Under the pieces are notes generated by a model, which made no database searches, had not been told where the DNA came from, and worked only from the letters and a program-made list of their open reading frames with translations. Shown here one piece after another: positions 49,721 to 62,249 of a stretch of 64,000 nt of DNA. Numbering within the stretch: position 1 is the stretch's first letter; each line of letters opens with the position of its first letter. The stretch lies in NCBI GenBank assembly GCA_026261815.1, contig JAMPIT010000884.1, positions 12,599,001 to 12,663,000 of the forward strand. The letters are read 5' to 3'. The translations under genes were made by a program, and so were the position numbers. The DNA is from Monarcha castaneiventris obscurior (Eukaryota > Chordata > Aves > Passeriformes > Monarchidae).

Positions 49721-51229
49721 AATATTTTCGTGCTTCCTACAAAGCACCACTGTGCTGTCCACTCTTCACTGCCAAATTTTCATGCCCCTATTCTAGCCCT
49801 TTGTTCATTTGTAGACAGCCTGTTTTATGAGTTTGAAGTCCAGGGATTCCCCACACTGGTATAAATCTTCCGTAACCTCATTTCCGAAAACCTCTTTTGC
49901 TAATCTACTAAGGATCCTGGAAGCACACATCTCAGCACCCACTGATAATTTCCATCAAGGGCTGGCAGAGTCATTGTCTTACACTCTGCAGGTGCTATAC
50001 ACAATGATGGATTCTTACCTTGGAGTATTTCAGAAACGGCAACAGAGGAACACTTACAGTACTCAGAGTTTGAAATCTTGACAACCTGCAGTTGCTACCA
50101 TCCAAGCAGTCAAAATCAATGCCTGGAAAAGTTATATAGGTTTGCTATTCCAGAACAATTTTAGCGTCTTGTAGAAAATATCACAAAATTAACTGCTGTG
50201 AGTGTATTGCACTGTTGTAGTGCTAAGGCTGTTAGCATCTTAAGAAAAATTTACCACTCCTTTATGGACATTGCAAAACAGTTTCTTCTTGCAGTCCTTG
50301 GATACCACCTACCACTTAGATTTGCTAGGCTGTGAAGGCAATGAGAGACCTGGAAGAAAGGAACTCTACTGCAGCACTGAAGTGAACACACAAAAATGCT
50401 GCAAATTCAGGTCATGGCAGAGATTATGGACCGAAAAAGTTTCTTAGGTCCAAGATGAATGAAGAGTAAATACAGGTTTAAACCTGGCAAATCCATAATT
50501 GTTTGAACATTCTCAAGAACTAAACAAGACATCTGTGAGGCTTGTAAAATATTAAAACCACCAGCAAATAGAAGGGTAGGAGGTAGGGTTTGGGTTTGGT
50601 GTGGGGATTCTTTTAGAGCCTTTTAAGCAACTTCAGGTAAGTTCTATTGACTGCACTGACTGGGCATGTCTCTTGCCATGAGCTCCCCTCCTTGCTTGCT
50701 TCATTTGTGGTACATTTATCCCAGAAATAAAATACCTTTAGTACAAGTATGTTAGCTACCACGAGCTTGACAGATCAGGAAACAAGCTGAGGATCTTCTG
50801 CATTAAAAACAAGACCTGTTACAACTTAATGAAGAGAGCCCTGTCTCCTTAGCTGGGGCTGCAACAGCATCCTTGGTCAGTACATGTGGTACCCTGGGGG
50901 TTTGATTACATGAGGCTGTTGTGGTGAACACCACTGTCATTTTCAGGAAATTTTTCTACGCAGAGACATTTTTCAGCAACGTTCATACACAACTCCTTCA
51001 GCATTTTACATCAGAGAAGTTTTGCTCCTGAAGAATGTGACAGTGTAAATAGAACTGAGTACAGATGGGAATTTTGAAGATCATGGGAAAAAATGTGTTT
51101 CCTTTAAATGAGCCTTACCTGACAGGAATCTTTAGTGAATAAATTAAAGGAAACCTTTATTCTGCAAATCTTGCTCCCACACATTCTTCCCTGCACCCTT
51201 TTGAAGGAACTGATTCTGTTTTCTACCCC

Positions 51230-51255
51230 AAAAAAAAAAAAAAAAAAAAAAAAAA
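51230..51255 (+). repeat. A26 homopolymer
   Basis: Twenty-six A residues follow TTCTACCCC and lead into GAGAGGAAAAGG. It could be the tail of an inserted retrocopy, but no recognisable transcript-derived sequence precedes it and no flanking duplication was found. Confidence 0.8.
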
Positions 51256-51668
51256 GAGAGGAAAAGGCCAGTTTGTGAAACAGCTTACTAATAATTTAAA
51301 AATTTAAAAATTTATATTTACAGCTAGACCATTTAACTTATTTAAACCACAGCTTATCTCTAATCAAGTCTATGGAGTGGGATTTCTTCTGTAAATAACC
51401 TCCTTGCACATCTGTTTTCCAGCTCCCTCTTTAAGAGAAAATTTCATTTTGTCTGATGAATGTATCAGTTTCACTTCAGGTTTGGCTTTGAATTTGTGTT
51501 TTCTAGACAAATGCCCAAACCCTTTAAAAAACAGCTATCATGATCTCACTATTTGTTCCTTCCTACGGATGATTAGGTTGGAACTGGTGCTGGTGATGTG
51601 GGTTACACTGCTCATCACTTGCAGATGTTTTGAGTCCTATTTTGATGAATATTAAGGAAATGGTGCAG

Positions 51669-51746
51669 TTCAATCTTACATTATAACTGAACTTTGCTGT
51701 CTTGCTGTTCAATTTTACATTATGACTGAATCTTACTGTTTTGCTG
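51669..51746. repeat. 39-bp imperfect tandem duplication
   Basis: Two adjacent 39-bp units begin TTCAATCTTACATTATAAC and TTCAATTTTACATTATGAC and both end TTGCTG. They differ at only a few positions and a third partial unit may follow. Local duplication with no evident function. Confidence 0.85.
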
Positions 51747-52046
51747 TTCTTTCAGTCCATAGAGCTTGAGAATGGACAACAAAATTTTAAGAGTTTTGGG
51801 AGAGTATGGTTCTTATATTTATCTTTTTTTTTTCAACACAGTTTCCACGCACATATTTAAGAGCACACTATCCTAAATTACTTTGGAGAGGTATTTTGGG
51901 AAATGTTCTCAAGGTGACTGACTTTACTCTCCAATTATGATGCACTGGAGTAATTGCATATTAGCTTACCCATGGTCTAACACTTCACATATATTTTCTC
52001 TCTGGAATGCAGCCTATATTTTCCCTCAGAAGCAGCTAGTTAAATA

Positions 52047-52072
52047 CTATCTATCTATATATATATATATAT
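52047..52072. repeat. CTAT/TA microsatellite
   Basis: Three CTAT units pass directly into a TA run of about eight units. Confidence 0.85.
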
Positions 52073-52501
52073 TTTAATAGAAAAAAGTGAAGGAGCATGT
52101 CCTGACAACACGGTTCAAGACTTTGCTTGTATCTCCTTCCCATTTGTAACTCAATGAATTTGTTAAAATAGGCTGCATTTTGAGCTATACAAAGACTCAG
52201 GTTCCATAATGATGGACAGTGGGGATTCATCAGTCAAGGGCTCTGATCAACAGCTAAATAATAAGATGAAAAACTCTGTTTTGTTGAAACTGTCCAGGAA
52301 AATAAAGAACAATGAAGGTCTTTATCAGAGTTTCTCCTTGTACAATATCTATTGCAATCAAGAAGTAAATACATTTAAAAAATTAAATAAAAAAATAAAA
52401 AAACCCTTTCAAGACTACCTTATATCTGATCATTTCTAGTTGTGAGAAACAGTGCATTAGGGGAATTTAAATATTGCATTTTACTTCTACTTACAAATGT
52501 A

Positions 52502-52766
52502 GTGACAGGGGAAATCACTTCAAACTGAGAGTAGGTTTAGATTAGGTATCAGGAAAAATTTGTTTCGTGTGAGGGTAGTGAGGCACTGGCCCAGGGCTCC
52601 CAGAGAAGCTGTGGGTGTCCCATCCCTGAGAGTGTCCAAGGCCAGCTTGGATGGGGCTTGGAGCAACCTGGTGTAGTGGAAGGTGTCCCTGCCCATGGCA
52701 GGGGTGCTGGAACAAGATGAGCTTTAAGGACCTTCCAACCCAAACCATTCTGTGTTTCTGTGTATT
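52502..52766 (+). mobile_element. CR1 LINE 3' end, plus strand
   Basis: The sense-strand CR1 3' UTR is clear: TTTAGATTAGGTATCAGGAA, GCACTGGCCCAGGGCTCCC, AGAGAAGCTGTGGGTGTCCC, GGCCAGCTTGGATGGGGCTT, GGTGTAGTGGAAGGTGTCCC, TGCCCATGGCAGGGGTGCTG and CCTTCCAACCCAAACCATTC. It ends in the CR1-type terminal short repeat TTCTGTGTTTCTGTG. Only about 265 bases remain, a typical 5' truncation. Minus-strand open frames of 64-68 codons over it are artefacts. It is less diverged than the 47.5-kb copy. Confidence 0.95.
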
Positions 52767-55700
52767 AGAACAAGGTACAAAACAGGAGGAGTAACAGATG
52801 AGTCAATAAATAATCCAGGGTTTATAGAAGACCCAACCACCATCAACATATTCTCCAGACAGCATTCATATGATCTATTCAGTAGTCTTTATGGAAAATC
52901 CAAAGTACTGAAGGAAGAGACATGGATGGAAAGACATACAGAACTCTTAGCTGGGATTTAAAAGAAAAAGGGGAGCAAGGTGAGGATTGGGCAAGGACAA
53001 TGCCACATATAGCTGAACACTTCAGAGCTACTGTCACAGGTTCAGACACTGCATTTGCAACATTCGCAGCTGCAAGGGATTGTCCTTTGCTGTTGTGAAT
53101 GAATGACCCACCATCACTTTTGCCAAAGCCATCACACTGTGCAGGACACAAAGGTGACACACAGGAACAGTCACTCTCATAAACTCTTCATATGAGCAAT
53201 AGTTAAAGCACCAACTTGCTCTTTGCTAAAATTTCAACTTACAAGCAAATGGGCTGCTCAGTAGTTTTACACTGAAACATAAGCCAATTGCACATCATGA
53301 GATGGAAAAGCCAGCTGGCAGAAAGGTAGAAAGTGGCAAACCTCAGAGATTGCAGGTACAATCCTGTCTTCATCATTTTTATGGGAGAACAAGGAGGAAG
53401 AGAAATAACTTGCAGTACTGCTAAGGGAGGAGGTGTTGAATCCAAACTTGTTAAGCATTCAACAAGGTGCATTTATTAGAGAAACCTAAAAATAATAAAT
53501 AGATGCTGGAGTCAGACTTGTAATTCCTGGAAGAAAGAGTAAAAGCAATTAACCATCCTGCAACTCAAGTTGCTGGGAAAGATTGAGACTAGAAAGAAGA
53601 ACTGGATGTTTTCACAGTGAGGAATGATAGAGGAAATAGGAAGAACCGAGGAGGTACATTCCCTGAAGTTCACAGTGGGGGAAAAAATGCAGCCTTTCAC
53701 ATGTGTATAGGCCCAAAAATTATATAAATACATTTTTAAACAGGGAACATTTTTTACCACCTACAAGTGTAAAAGCTTTTGAACAGCTGTCTAGTGCCAA
53801 ATATTTTCATATGCTGAAAATGTCAGCAAGGTTCTGGCAGGTGCCTTGGAAAACAGAGCCCACTTTTATGCACAGTCAGCATCCCCTTTGGGAGACTCCA
53901 TTTCCACAGGCTGCACTGAGGTTGTGTTTGGCACCTGAGGTATTTCACAGGAAACAACAACAACTTTTTGATGGTATAGAGGGTACTACAGTCTGAAGAA
54001 ACATTTTAGTATTATAGGGGTAGAGGTGAGTGGGTGTGGTAGAAGAGCCTCTATGCAGGTTCAGAAAGAGCCACAGACCTACTAGTCCAACCCTAAAATT
54101 AAAAAAAAATAATTGGCAGATGAGAAATAAAAAATAGAATATGTTTAATGTGCAGGACCAGCAAGACTGAAGCCCTTATCAACAGGTCTGCCCCAAACAC
54201 CAAAGGCAATATAAACAGTGATGATAAGCCACTGCAGAAAATTTGTGTCTTCTGCAGTTTCACAAATAATTTAGAGGTCCCAGCCCCATGTGACACTAAG
54301 TGCAAAAGAAAAAGAAGGGAATATAGGCAACTGGTTAAGCAGGGCAGGCACCCCAGAAAGAACAGAAAGAGAAGCCTTGGCTTCTTATCACTGCCTAGAC
54401 AGGAATTCCTCTATAATCAATTACGACTCATTTACCCCATCCTAATGCTACAATATTTCCCTGGCATGGTAATATAGCGTGTATAAAACTATAAATTCTG
54501 CTGCTATCAACTCAAATAATTTACTCTTGGGGAAGAAGTGGACTGGCAAATTGCAACCTACCATACTGGCATTCTATAAATGAGTAAGTAGAGGTGCTCT
54601 CTAGAACATTTCCAAAGAGGGGCAATGCTGCTACAATGCATAAAAAGTGGACGAATTAGACTTGTAAAAAGAAGTCTGTACAGTAACAAGCACAGGAAAA
54701 GCTTTGTTAACGTAAATGTGTGATTCTAAGCAGGAGAGATGGATGTTGAAATGGGGCAAATACAGCTGGGCCCCTGAGAAAGCAGGACTGTCTGTCTGGA
54801 GCTGGGAGGGGACAACCAGAGATTAAGGCAGGATAGAGGCCTAGAACCCGGATGGCACCAAAAGTTTCATGGTGGCTCTGCTCTTCAAAATAGACCTTTT
54901 GGGGGAAGGGTTCTCTGGAGTTTTCAGGACTACAAGAACATGCCTGAAAATCTTGACTCAAATATTTCTAAATGTCATTACAGATTAGCAGTCCTAGGTT
55001 TAAAAGTTAGAGTTACAATAAAACATGGCCAAGAATATTGAACACACTCAAAAAAAGGAGAGATTACATGCGGAAAACTAACCAACAGCACATAAGCCTA
55101 TGGGATTTGTCTTTTCAGTGTTTCCTGGTCAGACTAAAAAGAATTGGTTTTATACTGTGTCTACTTAGGTAGTTGAATGCATCTGGGATATCATCCCAGA
55201 TTGCTGGGGCTAATGTTAGTTAAACCAATTCTCTTCTATAGATATTCTGAAGTTGAGACACTTCCTTCCTCCTTCTCTGGAGAAATCCCACCTACACATC
55301 TACCTACCAACACTTTATTGTGTGCATCTGTGTGGATTCCCTTACAAACCACTCATTCTGTCAAAAGCATTTGAGATAATTTACTTGTGATATTCAAGAC
55401 AGAGGTTCTGAAAGATCTTAATTTTTGCCATTTGGTAACTTTGACCCTTTCCTATCTCTGTTTTGGGTTGTGTAAAATTAATAGCTCTGTGTGATTTTTC
55501 CCCATAGCTACCTCTCAGTCTGCTCCAACAGAAGCTAGTAAGAGAGTTTTCTCTTGACAGCAATAGATGCAGAATCAAATCATTCAGTGTACCATGCAGG
55601 AAAGCTGCTGTTCAGCTTCTGCTCCTGAATTCATAATTTCCAAGCATCAATAAAGACTGATTCACAACTGCACATGGCCACCACAACCATACCATGACAA

Positions 55701-58700
55701 CCCTTGACCTTTGCCTCTTTGGAAGGTCAAACCTTGCACCGAATCTTGGTTTTAAGCTTGTAATTTGTTATTACTGCATTTTGGGACTATTTGTGTCTTG
55801 AGCAGACAGGTATGCACAGAAGAGTTTGGAGAAGTGATGTAACTTCTTCTAGATAGGACAATGCTCTTTGGCTACATCTCTGTTAGCAAATTTAGCAGTG
55901 CCTGGGAACTTCCCTAAGCCTGGGAATGTGATCATCTCTACTGTTAATCCAAAAGAGCGGTGATTTTGGCCCATGCCAGCTGGCACTCCCCCAGACAATT
56001 CCTGGCCACGGTCTGTGAGCTAGCATGGACATGGACCATTCCCAATGGGCATTTTGCACACAGAAACCTTATTTTTGGAAGCCAAGAGAAGCGCAGACAG
56101 AATCTATTATCTGCCAGGGGTTTTCAGTGCCCAAGAACTAACAGACAAATGCAACTTAGAATTACAGACATAGGTTTTATGTCCTTAGGGACCATTTCAA
56201 CATGAAGAGATAAATATAAATTTGTAACACTGGTCTGAGTTGTAATGATTTAAAATGCATTTCCATATAAATTTGCTGTAACTCAGAATCATTATAAGCT
56301 TCTCATTCTTCTTCTTTATTAATTTATTATTTTAAAAAAGGAACCCAAAACTAAGCACATCATCTACTTTTATTGGCTTAAGTGAGTAATTTTTCAGCTT
56401 CGAGTTAAAATCAAGGGGAGAATCAATATGGGCATCACTGTAATTGAAAACCAGTGGGTGATAATTCTGTACTGAAAACAAGATAATAAGTATAGAGATG
56501 AAACACTGGCAGGGGAAAAGAAGAAAAGATTAAAGATACGATCTCAATTAAATATCAACTACTATTAACATTATATTAAAAACTTCCCTATGTTCTTTTC
56601 ATATGCTGTGTATTTTTTTCTCTTTTCCTCTAATGGATGTTAAAGGAAAGAATAAACGAAATTATGTGAAATTATTATAAAACAAATTCAGACAGAATCA
56701 ATCAAGTGTGTCCTTAGCTGGTAATTTATTCCTAATATCTTTGAATAGCCCCCAAAACATGAATATTTAAATCCAAATCTTCTTTATTACCACTTTCTTT
56801 ACATAGCCTTTCCTTCCACCTCCAGCTAGCAATTCTAGCATTAAGGAATTATCTCCCCATTGCTCACAATGGAAGGAAAAAAAAGGAGAGAATTCACCTT
56901 TACTTCCTATTTCTAATAGACCTGCTGGTTCCAGCTCTGTACTATAATACTAAGGAGAAAGGAGAATTATTTCTCTAGTAGGCCAACAAAACTACTTTGT
57001 CTCTGGTCTAAACTGTATTTCAAACAACACACCGATAACAGTTTAAGAGAGAATCCATTTTACTTCCAGATCTTTCACATTCAAAGTCAAAGGAGGGACT
57101 TCTAAAAGCTCACTGAGAACAGATGATGATGAGGCCTGAAAATTAATTTTATTAAAATAATTTAAAAAAATTAAATTAAAATCAAAAACCTGTCTCTACA
57201 ATGAAAAGTACCATTCAACTTTTAAGGAGCCAGCTTACCAAGAAAGAAGTCATATCTACTACTGCTACTACAATATAAGGCGAAGACAAAGAAATACTAA
57301 TTCCATTATTTAATAAGTAACAATAAAATATTTTTATTTAACAATGAACAGTGAATAACAGAAGGAACACACAGTCCCATGCCTTTTCTTGCTGCCATCT
57401 CCACACAAAATGTTAGTCATGACAAGATGTGCCCACAAAATTAACATTAATAATAGAATAAGGGTAAATGTCTGACTAGGGGAGAAAGAGTTAAAAGAAT
57501 TAATAAATTAAAGGTATTTAAGCCAGTTCCCCAGGTGAAGTTTGTTGTGATACACCTAGAGATCTTACTGTGGCAGTGTCTTCCTTAGAGAGAGGGTGGA
57601 GGATGAGAAGAAAGGAGAGGATCCCAGGTATTGATAAAGGCCAGCCCCTTCCCTCTTCCCATTTTCTAAACCTCAAAACCTTTAAGGAGAGCTTAATCCT
57701 CGGTTCTTCTGCATACAGAACTCCCAGTGAAATCACCAAAAGCTTATTAACATCACTGCTAAATTTACACTCTTGTACAAATGGTTCATAAATCCTTCTG
57801 AAGGGCACAGATTTTGGTTACAAAGTGCCTTTCACTCACAGACCGCTCCAGGTGTATCAGCCACAGTTCAGCGTAACACCAGCAGTCTGCTCTTGCAAGA
57901 ACAGTTTGTCATTCAGACCCAAGCACGAGAACAATTCCCCAAATCCCTGTCTAGCCACACTGCCTACCCAGATATTGTATGGGCTGCAGTGGAAAATGCA
58001 GATATTGTTCTCTCCTTTTGTGCCTTTGCACATGAATGGAGACTAAGAGGAATTTGCTCATGCCATGCTTGCCAGGGGAGCCATAGACAGGGAGGGGGAA
58101 GTAAACTGCACCTTTTTTATGTTTTTTCTGGCCTGAGAGAGCAGAATGGGACAGCATTGTGTCCGAGACACATTTCTTTGTCAGCCTTACTCCTGGGACA
58201 GCACAATGGCCTATTGTCCCACAGGCAGGACTCAGCCAAACACGGGCCGGTCTCCAGCAGGAATGGTCATTAAATAAGACAATAGTGGTATCAATATATC
58301 TGAATGTGTTCTTAAGTACCATATAAAAAAAAATAATCTCTCAAATAGAGTTCAGGATTTTAAAACATATGGTACATATTACTGACTTTAATTATAGATT
58401 CTTTGAAGTCTCTTTCAGTCACTTCAGGTAATCTGTGCTTTTAGAATACCAGAGACTTACTGCTTTGAATATTACTGACAAGATTGCTATTAAAAGCACA
58501 ATCGGCTTTTAATTTTTACAAGTTGTGTCAAAATGGTTTAAGCATATTTGAATTTATGAGGGTTACCTTTACTCTCCCTCCTACAACTATGACACGAAGT
58601 CAGGTGTCACATTGTTACCACAGCAAAATATGACTAAGCCAGCATGGAAATAACAAGAAATAGGTACAGAAAACTCACATTAAGGTTCTGAGCATGCCCA

Positions 58701-59218
58701 GGGTAAACAAAATACCTGTAGTAACTTAGTTGAACACTACATTGGCCCCTGTAGAGTTAGTTAAATGGTATTAACTGCAAAGTAGTTGTAGCTATGATAG
58801 TCCAAGCACCCATGAAGATACAGTTTGCAGGACGTGATGCCTTTTCAGAACAACTAGTGCCACTATCAAGTCTTTTGTTTGGCTAGGTGTATCTCACAGC
58901 TGGGACTCGTCACAAGATCCTTTTTTTAAAATTTTTGCACAAGAACATGGCCACACAGAGGTAAAAAGGTGAATATTCCCTCCCATGCAAAGAATCATAG
59001 AATCAAGAGCCCACGCAAAGCTCAGAGATACATTTTCAATTCCATCTAAATTCTTTGCTAATGGCTCAGGACACACTGAGCACTGCAAAGATTTCTGTTT
59101 TAGATAATCTCACTATGGATACTGAAAAAGCCTCAGCAGAGAATTCCTTCAGCTCTTTGCAGTAGTTTGTGAGAGTTCTGTCTTTCCCATGCAGATTACT
59201 TTAAACAAGATTACAGTA
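52767..59218. other. AT-rich non-coding sequence, about 6.5 kb
   Basis: No exon or named transposon was recognised. An ATG frame of 109 codons at 54,148-54,477 is basic and has a few clustered Cys but no recognised domain. A frame of 166 codons at 57,773-58,273 begins at TTG and has no Met at all, so it is not supported. The stretch at 57,137-57,190 is almost pure A/T. At 58,987-59,000 the words GAATCATAGAATCA resemble a CR1 terminal repeat, but no CR1 body follows. Confidence 0.5.
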
Positions 59219-59467
59219 TTGTAAACTTCTTGCACCTGCGGGTTGTTTGGCAGAATTGTTATGGATCTAACTAGAAAACATTCAGAGATGGGTGTCTTAG
59301 AACTTGACCAATCCCCTTAGGGGGGTGGATGGCAAAACCCAATTACCTTATGCCACTTAATACTCTTTGCGAACTAACATATAAAAGTCTTCTGAGAATT
59401 CATTAAATTGCTTCCATTTATCCCTGAGCCTGGACTCTGTCGTTTCTGTACGCGGCCGTGGAAAACA
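59219..59467 (+). mobile_element. Possible solo LTR or LTR fragment
   Basis: The segment has the order of signals seen in a retroviral LTR with a short R region: a CCAAT box (GACCAATCCCC at 59,306-59,316), a TATA box (TATAAAAG at 59,380-59,387), an imperfect polyadenylation signal CATTAAA at about 59,401-59,407 and a CpG-bearing tail TCTGTCGTTTCTGTACGCGG leading to GGAAAACA near 59,467. It begins with TG under the chosen boundary. Its CpG content differs from its neighbours. No target-site duplication matches at the chosen edges, and it was not matched to a named family, so a non-repetitive promoter is the alternative. Confidence 0.45.
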
Positions 59468-59539
59468 GCGATATCTCACCTCTGCCACTGCTGCCCTCTG
59501 CAACTACAGCCGTGGGACACAAGAGATTCATTCCTTCAG

Positions 59540-59860
59540 ATGAAACACTCATCGTTTTCCTTGTTGCATACATGACTTACCTGAATGCATTTCTACCATT
59601 AAAAGCAACGCTTTCACCTGCTGACAATTCTTTTCAATTGTCTGCAGTAAAATATTTATTTATCAATGCGAAACTCTCCTCGAACAACTTCTGGTGCAAT
59701 TTACATGAAAAGCATCCTCATAAATAATTCGCTAAAGGGTGTTTTAATAATCAATTGCTGGATAATTACTGGTTCCAGCAGGACAATTGCTGTAAATCAC
59801 GGGCATAAGGAGCTACTCTCTAACACCTCCCAGTAGTTTCTGCCCATGCTAATGATGTCT
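59540..59860. promoter_or_regulatory. Candidate conserved non-coding element
   Basis: Words such as AATAATTCGCTAAAGGGTG, TTTTAATAATCAATTGCTGG, ATAATTACTGG and GCTAATGATGTCTGAC are packed together with no repeat signature and no stable reading frame. This is the texture of vertebrate developmental enhancers; no alignment supports it here. It lies within 100 bases of the LTR-like segment. Confidence 0.35.
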
Positions 59861-60390
59861 GACTATGTTAGCCCTTTCTTAACCATTTATAAACATACAT
59901 AAATATTACATTACAGAATACAAATTTTTGCTGACAAAGTAGTGTGGAATTAAGGTGCAATGTTTTAGAGCTTTTTCTGGTAGAGAGGTCTCATTAGGAG
60001 GGATACAATTATACCAGCATAAAGACACTTGTTTTGATACCATTTTCTCTCACAGATTTCCTCTCTGAAAACAAGAATAAGCAATCTAAGCCATAAGGTC
60101 TTTGGATAACATAAGTTTTTCTCTATGTCACATGGCAATCTGGGCATGGCAGCATCTCTTCCACTTAAAACTAACCTTCACATGTACTAAAAAAGAGGTA
60201 AAGTACATCCACGTCTGAAACATCACTCTTGGCCTACAGAATTGTGGTGCACTGCAATGTCCCCAGCAATTAATTTCACAGCATACTCAGATGCTTTGGA
60301 GTCAGACAGATCATTACAGACACATACCCTCAGGAAAATAAAGCAAATGGAAACTTATTTCAATAATCTTACCTTGCACACACCTTTCAT

Positions 60391-60407
60391 TCTCTCTCTC
60401 TCTCTCT
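60391..60407. repeat. (TC)8 microsatellite
   Basis: Eight TC units followed by a T run. Simple repeat. Confidence 0.9.
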
Positions 60408-62249
60408 TTTTTAATTTATTTATTTTAATTGGAAGGTTTTAAAGTGATTTTGGTTGCTTTTAAATGCCTAATTATCTTTATATAAATCGCACAATATCAT
60501 CCTCCATCCTTGAAGTGCTGTGCTTGGTGCCCTGTGCTGTTTATTATTTTGCATTACAATTATCATGCAAAGCATAGAAGGTGACTTTAAGCAGCTCATT
60601 TGAAGTGCTCTTTTCCTAAAGACAATATCTTTTTGAGGCTATTTACATAGATGTCTATCTCCTCATTTTAAGAAAAATCAGCTCAATTATAACTACACAA
60701 AAGTTTTTATTATGGGTTTAATCCTGAAATGTAAATGGTATAAAATCTATGCTGAAATTTTCATATGTGTTTTCATTTGTGTCTGTGGATTAACAAACCA
60801 TCCTGCACTGAAATTAATTACACAGACACACAAAATATTAACTCATAGAAGAGCATATGTGGCAAAATAGCTCAGGTGTCTGAAGAACTGGAAGCTCTTT
60901 TAATCCATGTATCATGGCTGCTGAAATGTGTGCCTACTTCCCAAATGGAGAAAAGAACAAAACAAAAAAAACAATCTTGTGCAGTGGATATGTATTCCAT
61001 TTAATGTTGCTTTCTGTTGCCATGGCTATGATAGCCTTAATATTGTAGGCTCACAGCAAGGTTGCAATTAGTATTTGGATTTAGAAGAGGGAAGATAATG
61101 ATTTCATATCAAAACCTCTCACTTAATACTCTTCTGGACATAAAACTGCTTGTGGATTTCAAACCAGCTATTCCCATGCTAAAACCAAATGAAAAAGTCT
61201 GTTATTTGGCTTTGCACCTGACAATTCATGAACCTATTTGGCCTGGCCTCTTCAGAACTGTGGCTCAGTTCACCTGTACATTTATGTATATTAACATATA
61301 AATGGATATGCACACTTCACCTCACATGAGGAAAGTTTACAACTATTCATTTGCCTTGTCATGATTCTGACATGAACCACTTGACACTCTGGGAAGTGTC
61401 TTTACCTGGTTTTTCCTAATCCCTCCTCTTAAAGAACAGTGCACTTACCATCCTGAAGTATTCTGGGTCAAGGTACTGGAGTTTGAAAGCTATTCCTCCA
61501 AACCACAAGCCCTTGTCTCCCACGCCAAAGTGGACTCAGCTGACTCAAATGGACAACTCTAGTCCTTTGCTGCTGGAAGACTGATGTACAAGCTGAGAAG
61601 AGACTCTGATGGAGAAGAAAAGGCCTAATCCTTCTAATGGAAGCCTTAAGTAGACCCTTTGGATAAAGGGCAAAAGTTTTACTTTATTCTTTAAACATCT
61701 ACCACCAGTTACCCTTCATGGCTGAGAACTTTTGCTTTTCAGTGCTCACTACTAAGTGCTATTTTCAAGCATTAAACCATTTTTTACAGCAGTGCTACTT
61801 CTGCTGTCTTTGACAGGAATCGTGATTTAAAGCTTCAGAGGAAAGGGCAAAGAAAGCCTTGTGGACAATAATAGAAAGATTCACCCAAAAAAGAAACATC
61901 TGCCAGTTCCTGTCAATTTGTGCTTAGATTTCATCTCCGTGATGCTGAGTGCAACTCTCTGCGGCTCTGTTTTAAATCTCTTAATCTTCCCATCCCTTTA
62001 AATATGCCCACTTCTTTTCAAATACATTAAAATTCAGGGCTCATAGTTATCCCACAGCAATGACTGCCATCAGTTGACTGAATTGTGTTGAAACCAGCCT
62101 TTCCTCTCCTCCTCTTTAACATGCTTAAAAAGTTGTAGTAGATTTGCTGAGAATATTACAGAGAAAAATAATCTGTTAATCTTCCCATGTAATTTTGAAT
62201 CTTTGTCATCTTGCAACTTGCTTATTGTCCTTCCAGACCAAACACAGAG

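Larger units (their letters stand above)
49721..52501. other. Non-coding sequence right of the integrase fossil
   Basis: If the gypsy-like element extends further, its reverse transcriptase and RNase H regions should lie here on the minus strand, but several frames read through 49,750-50,420 gave no recognisable motif. The stretch also holds an A26 run at 51,230-51,255, a 39-bp tandem duplication at 51,669-51,746 and a TA-rich run at 52,047-52,072. Confidence 0.45.
59468..62249. other. Non-coding sequence with candidate conserved blocks
   Basis: Two stretches (about 59,540-59,860 and 60,440-60,720) are rich in homeodomain-type cores and free of recognised repeats. A (TC)8 run lies at 60,391-60,407. 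Remaining sequence shows nothing recognisable and open frames are short. Confidence 0.5.

Noticed and set aside
57773..58273. 166-codon open frame on the + strand
   Set aside because: It starts at TTG, has no Met, matches no known family and overlaps a 123-codon frame on the other strand.
58987..59000. CR1 terminal-repeat-like words GAATCATAGAATCA
   Set aside because: No CR1 body follows on the side where it should; 14 bases are too few.
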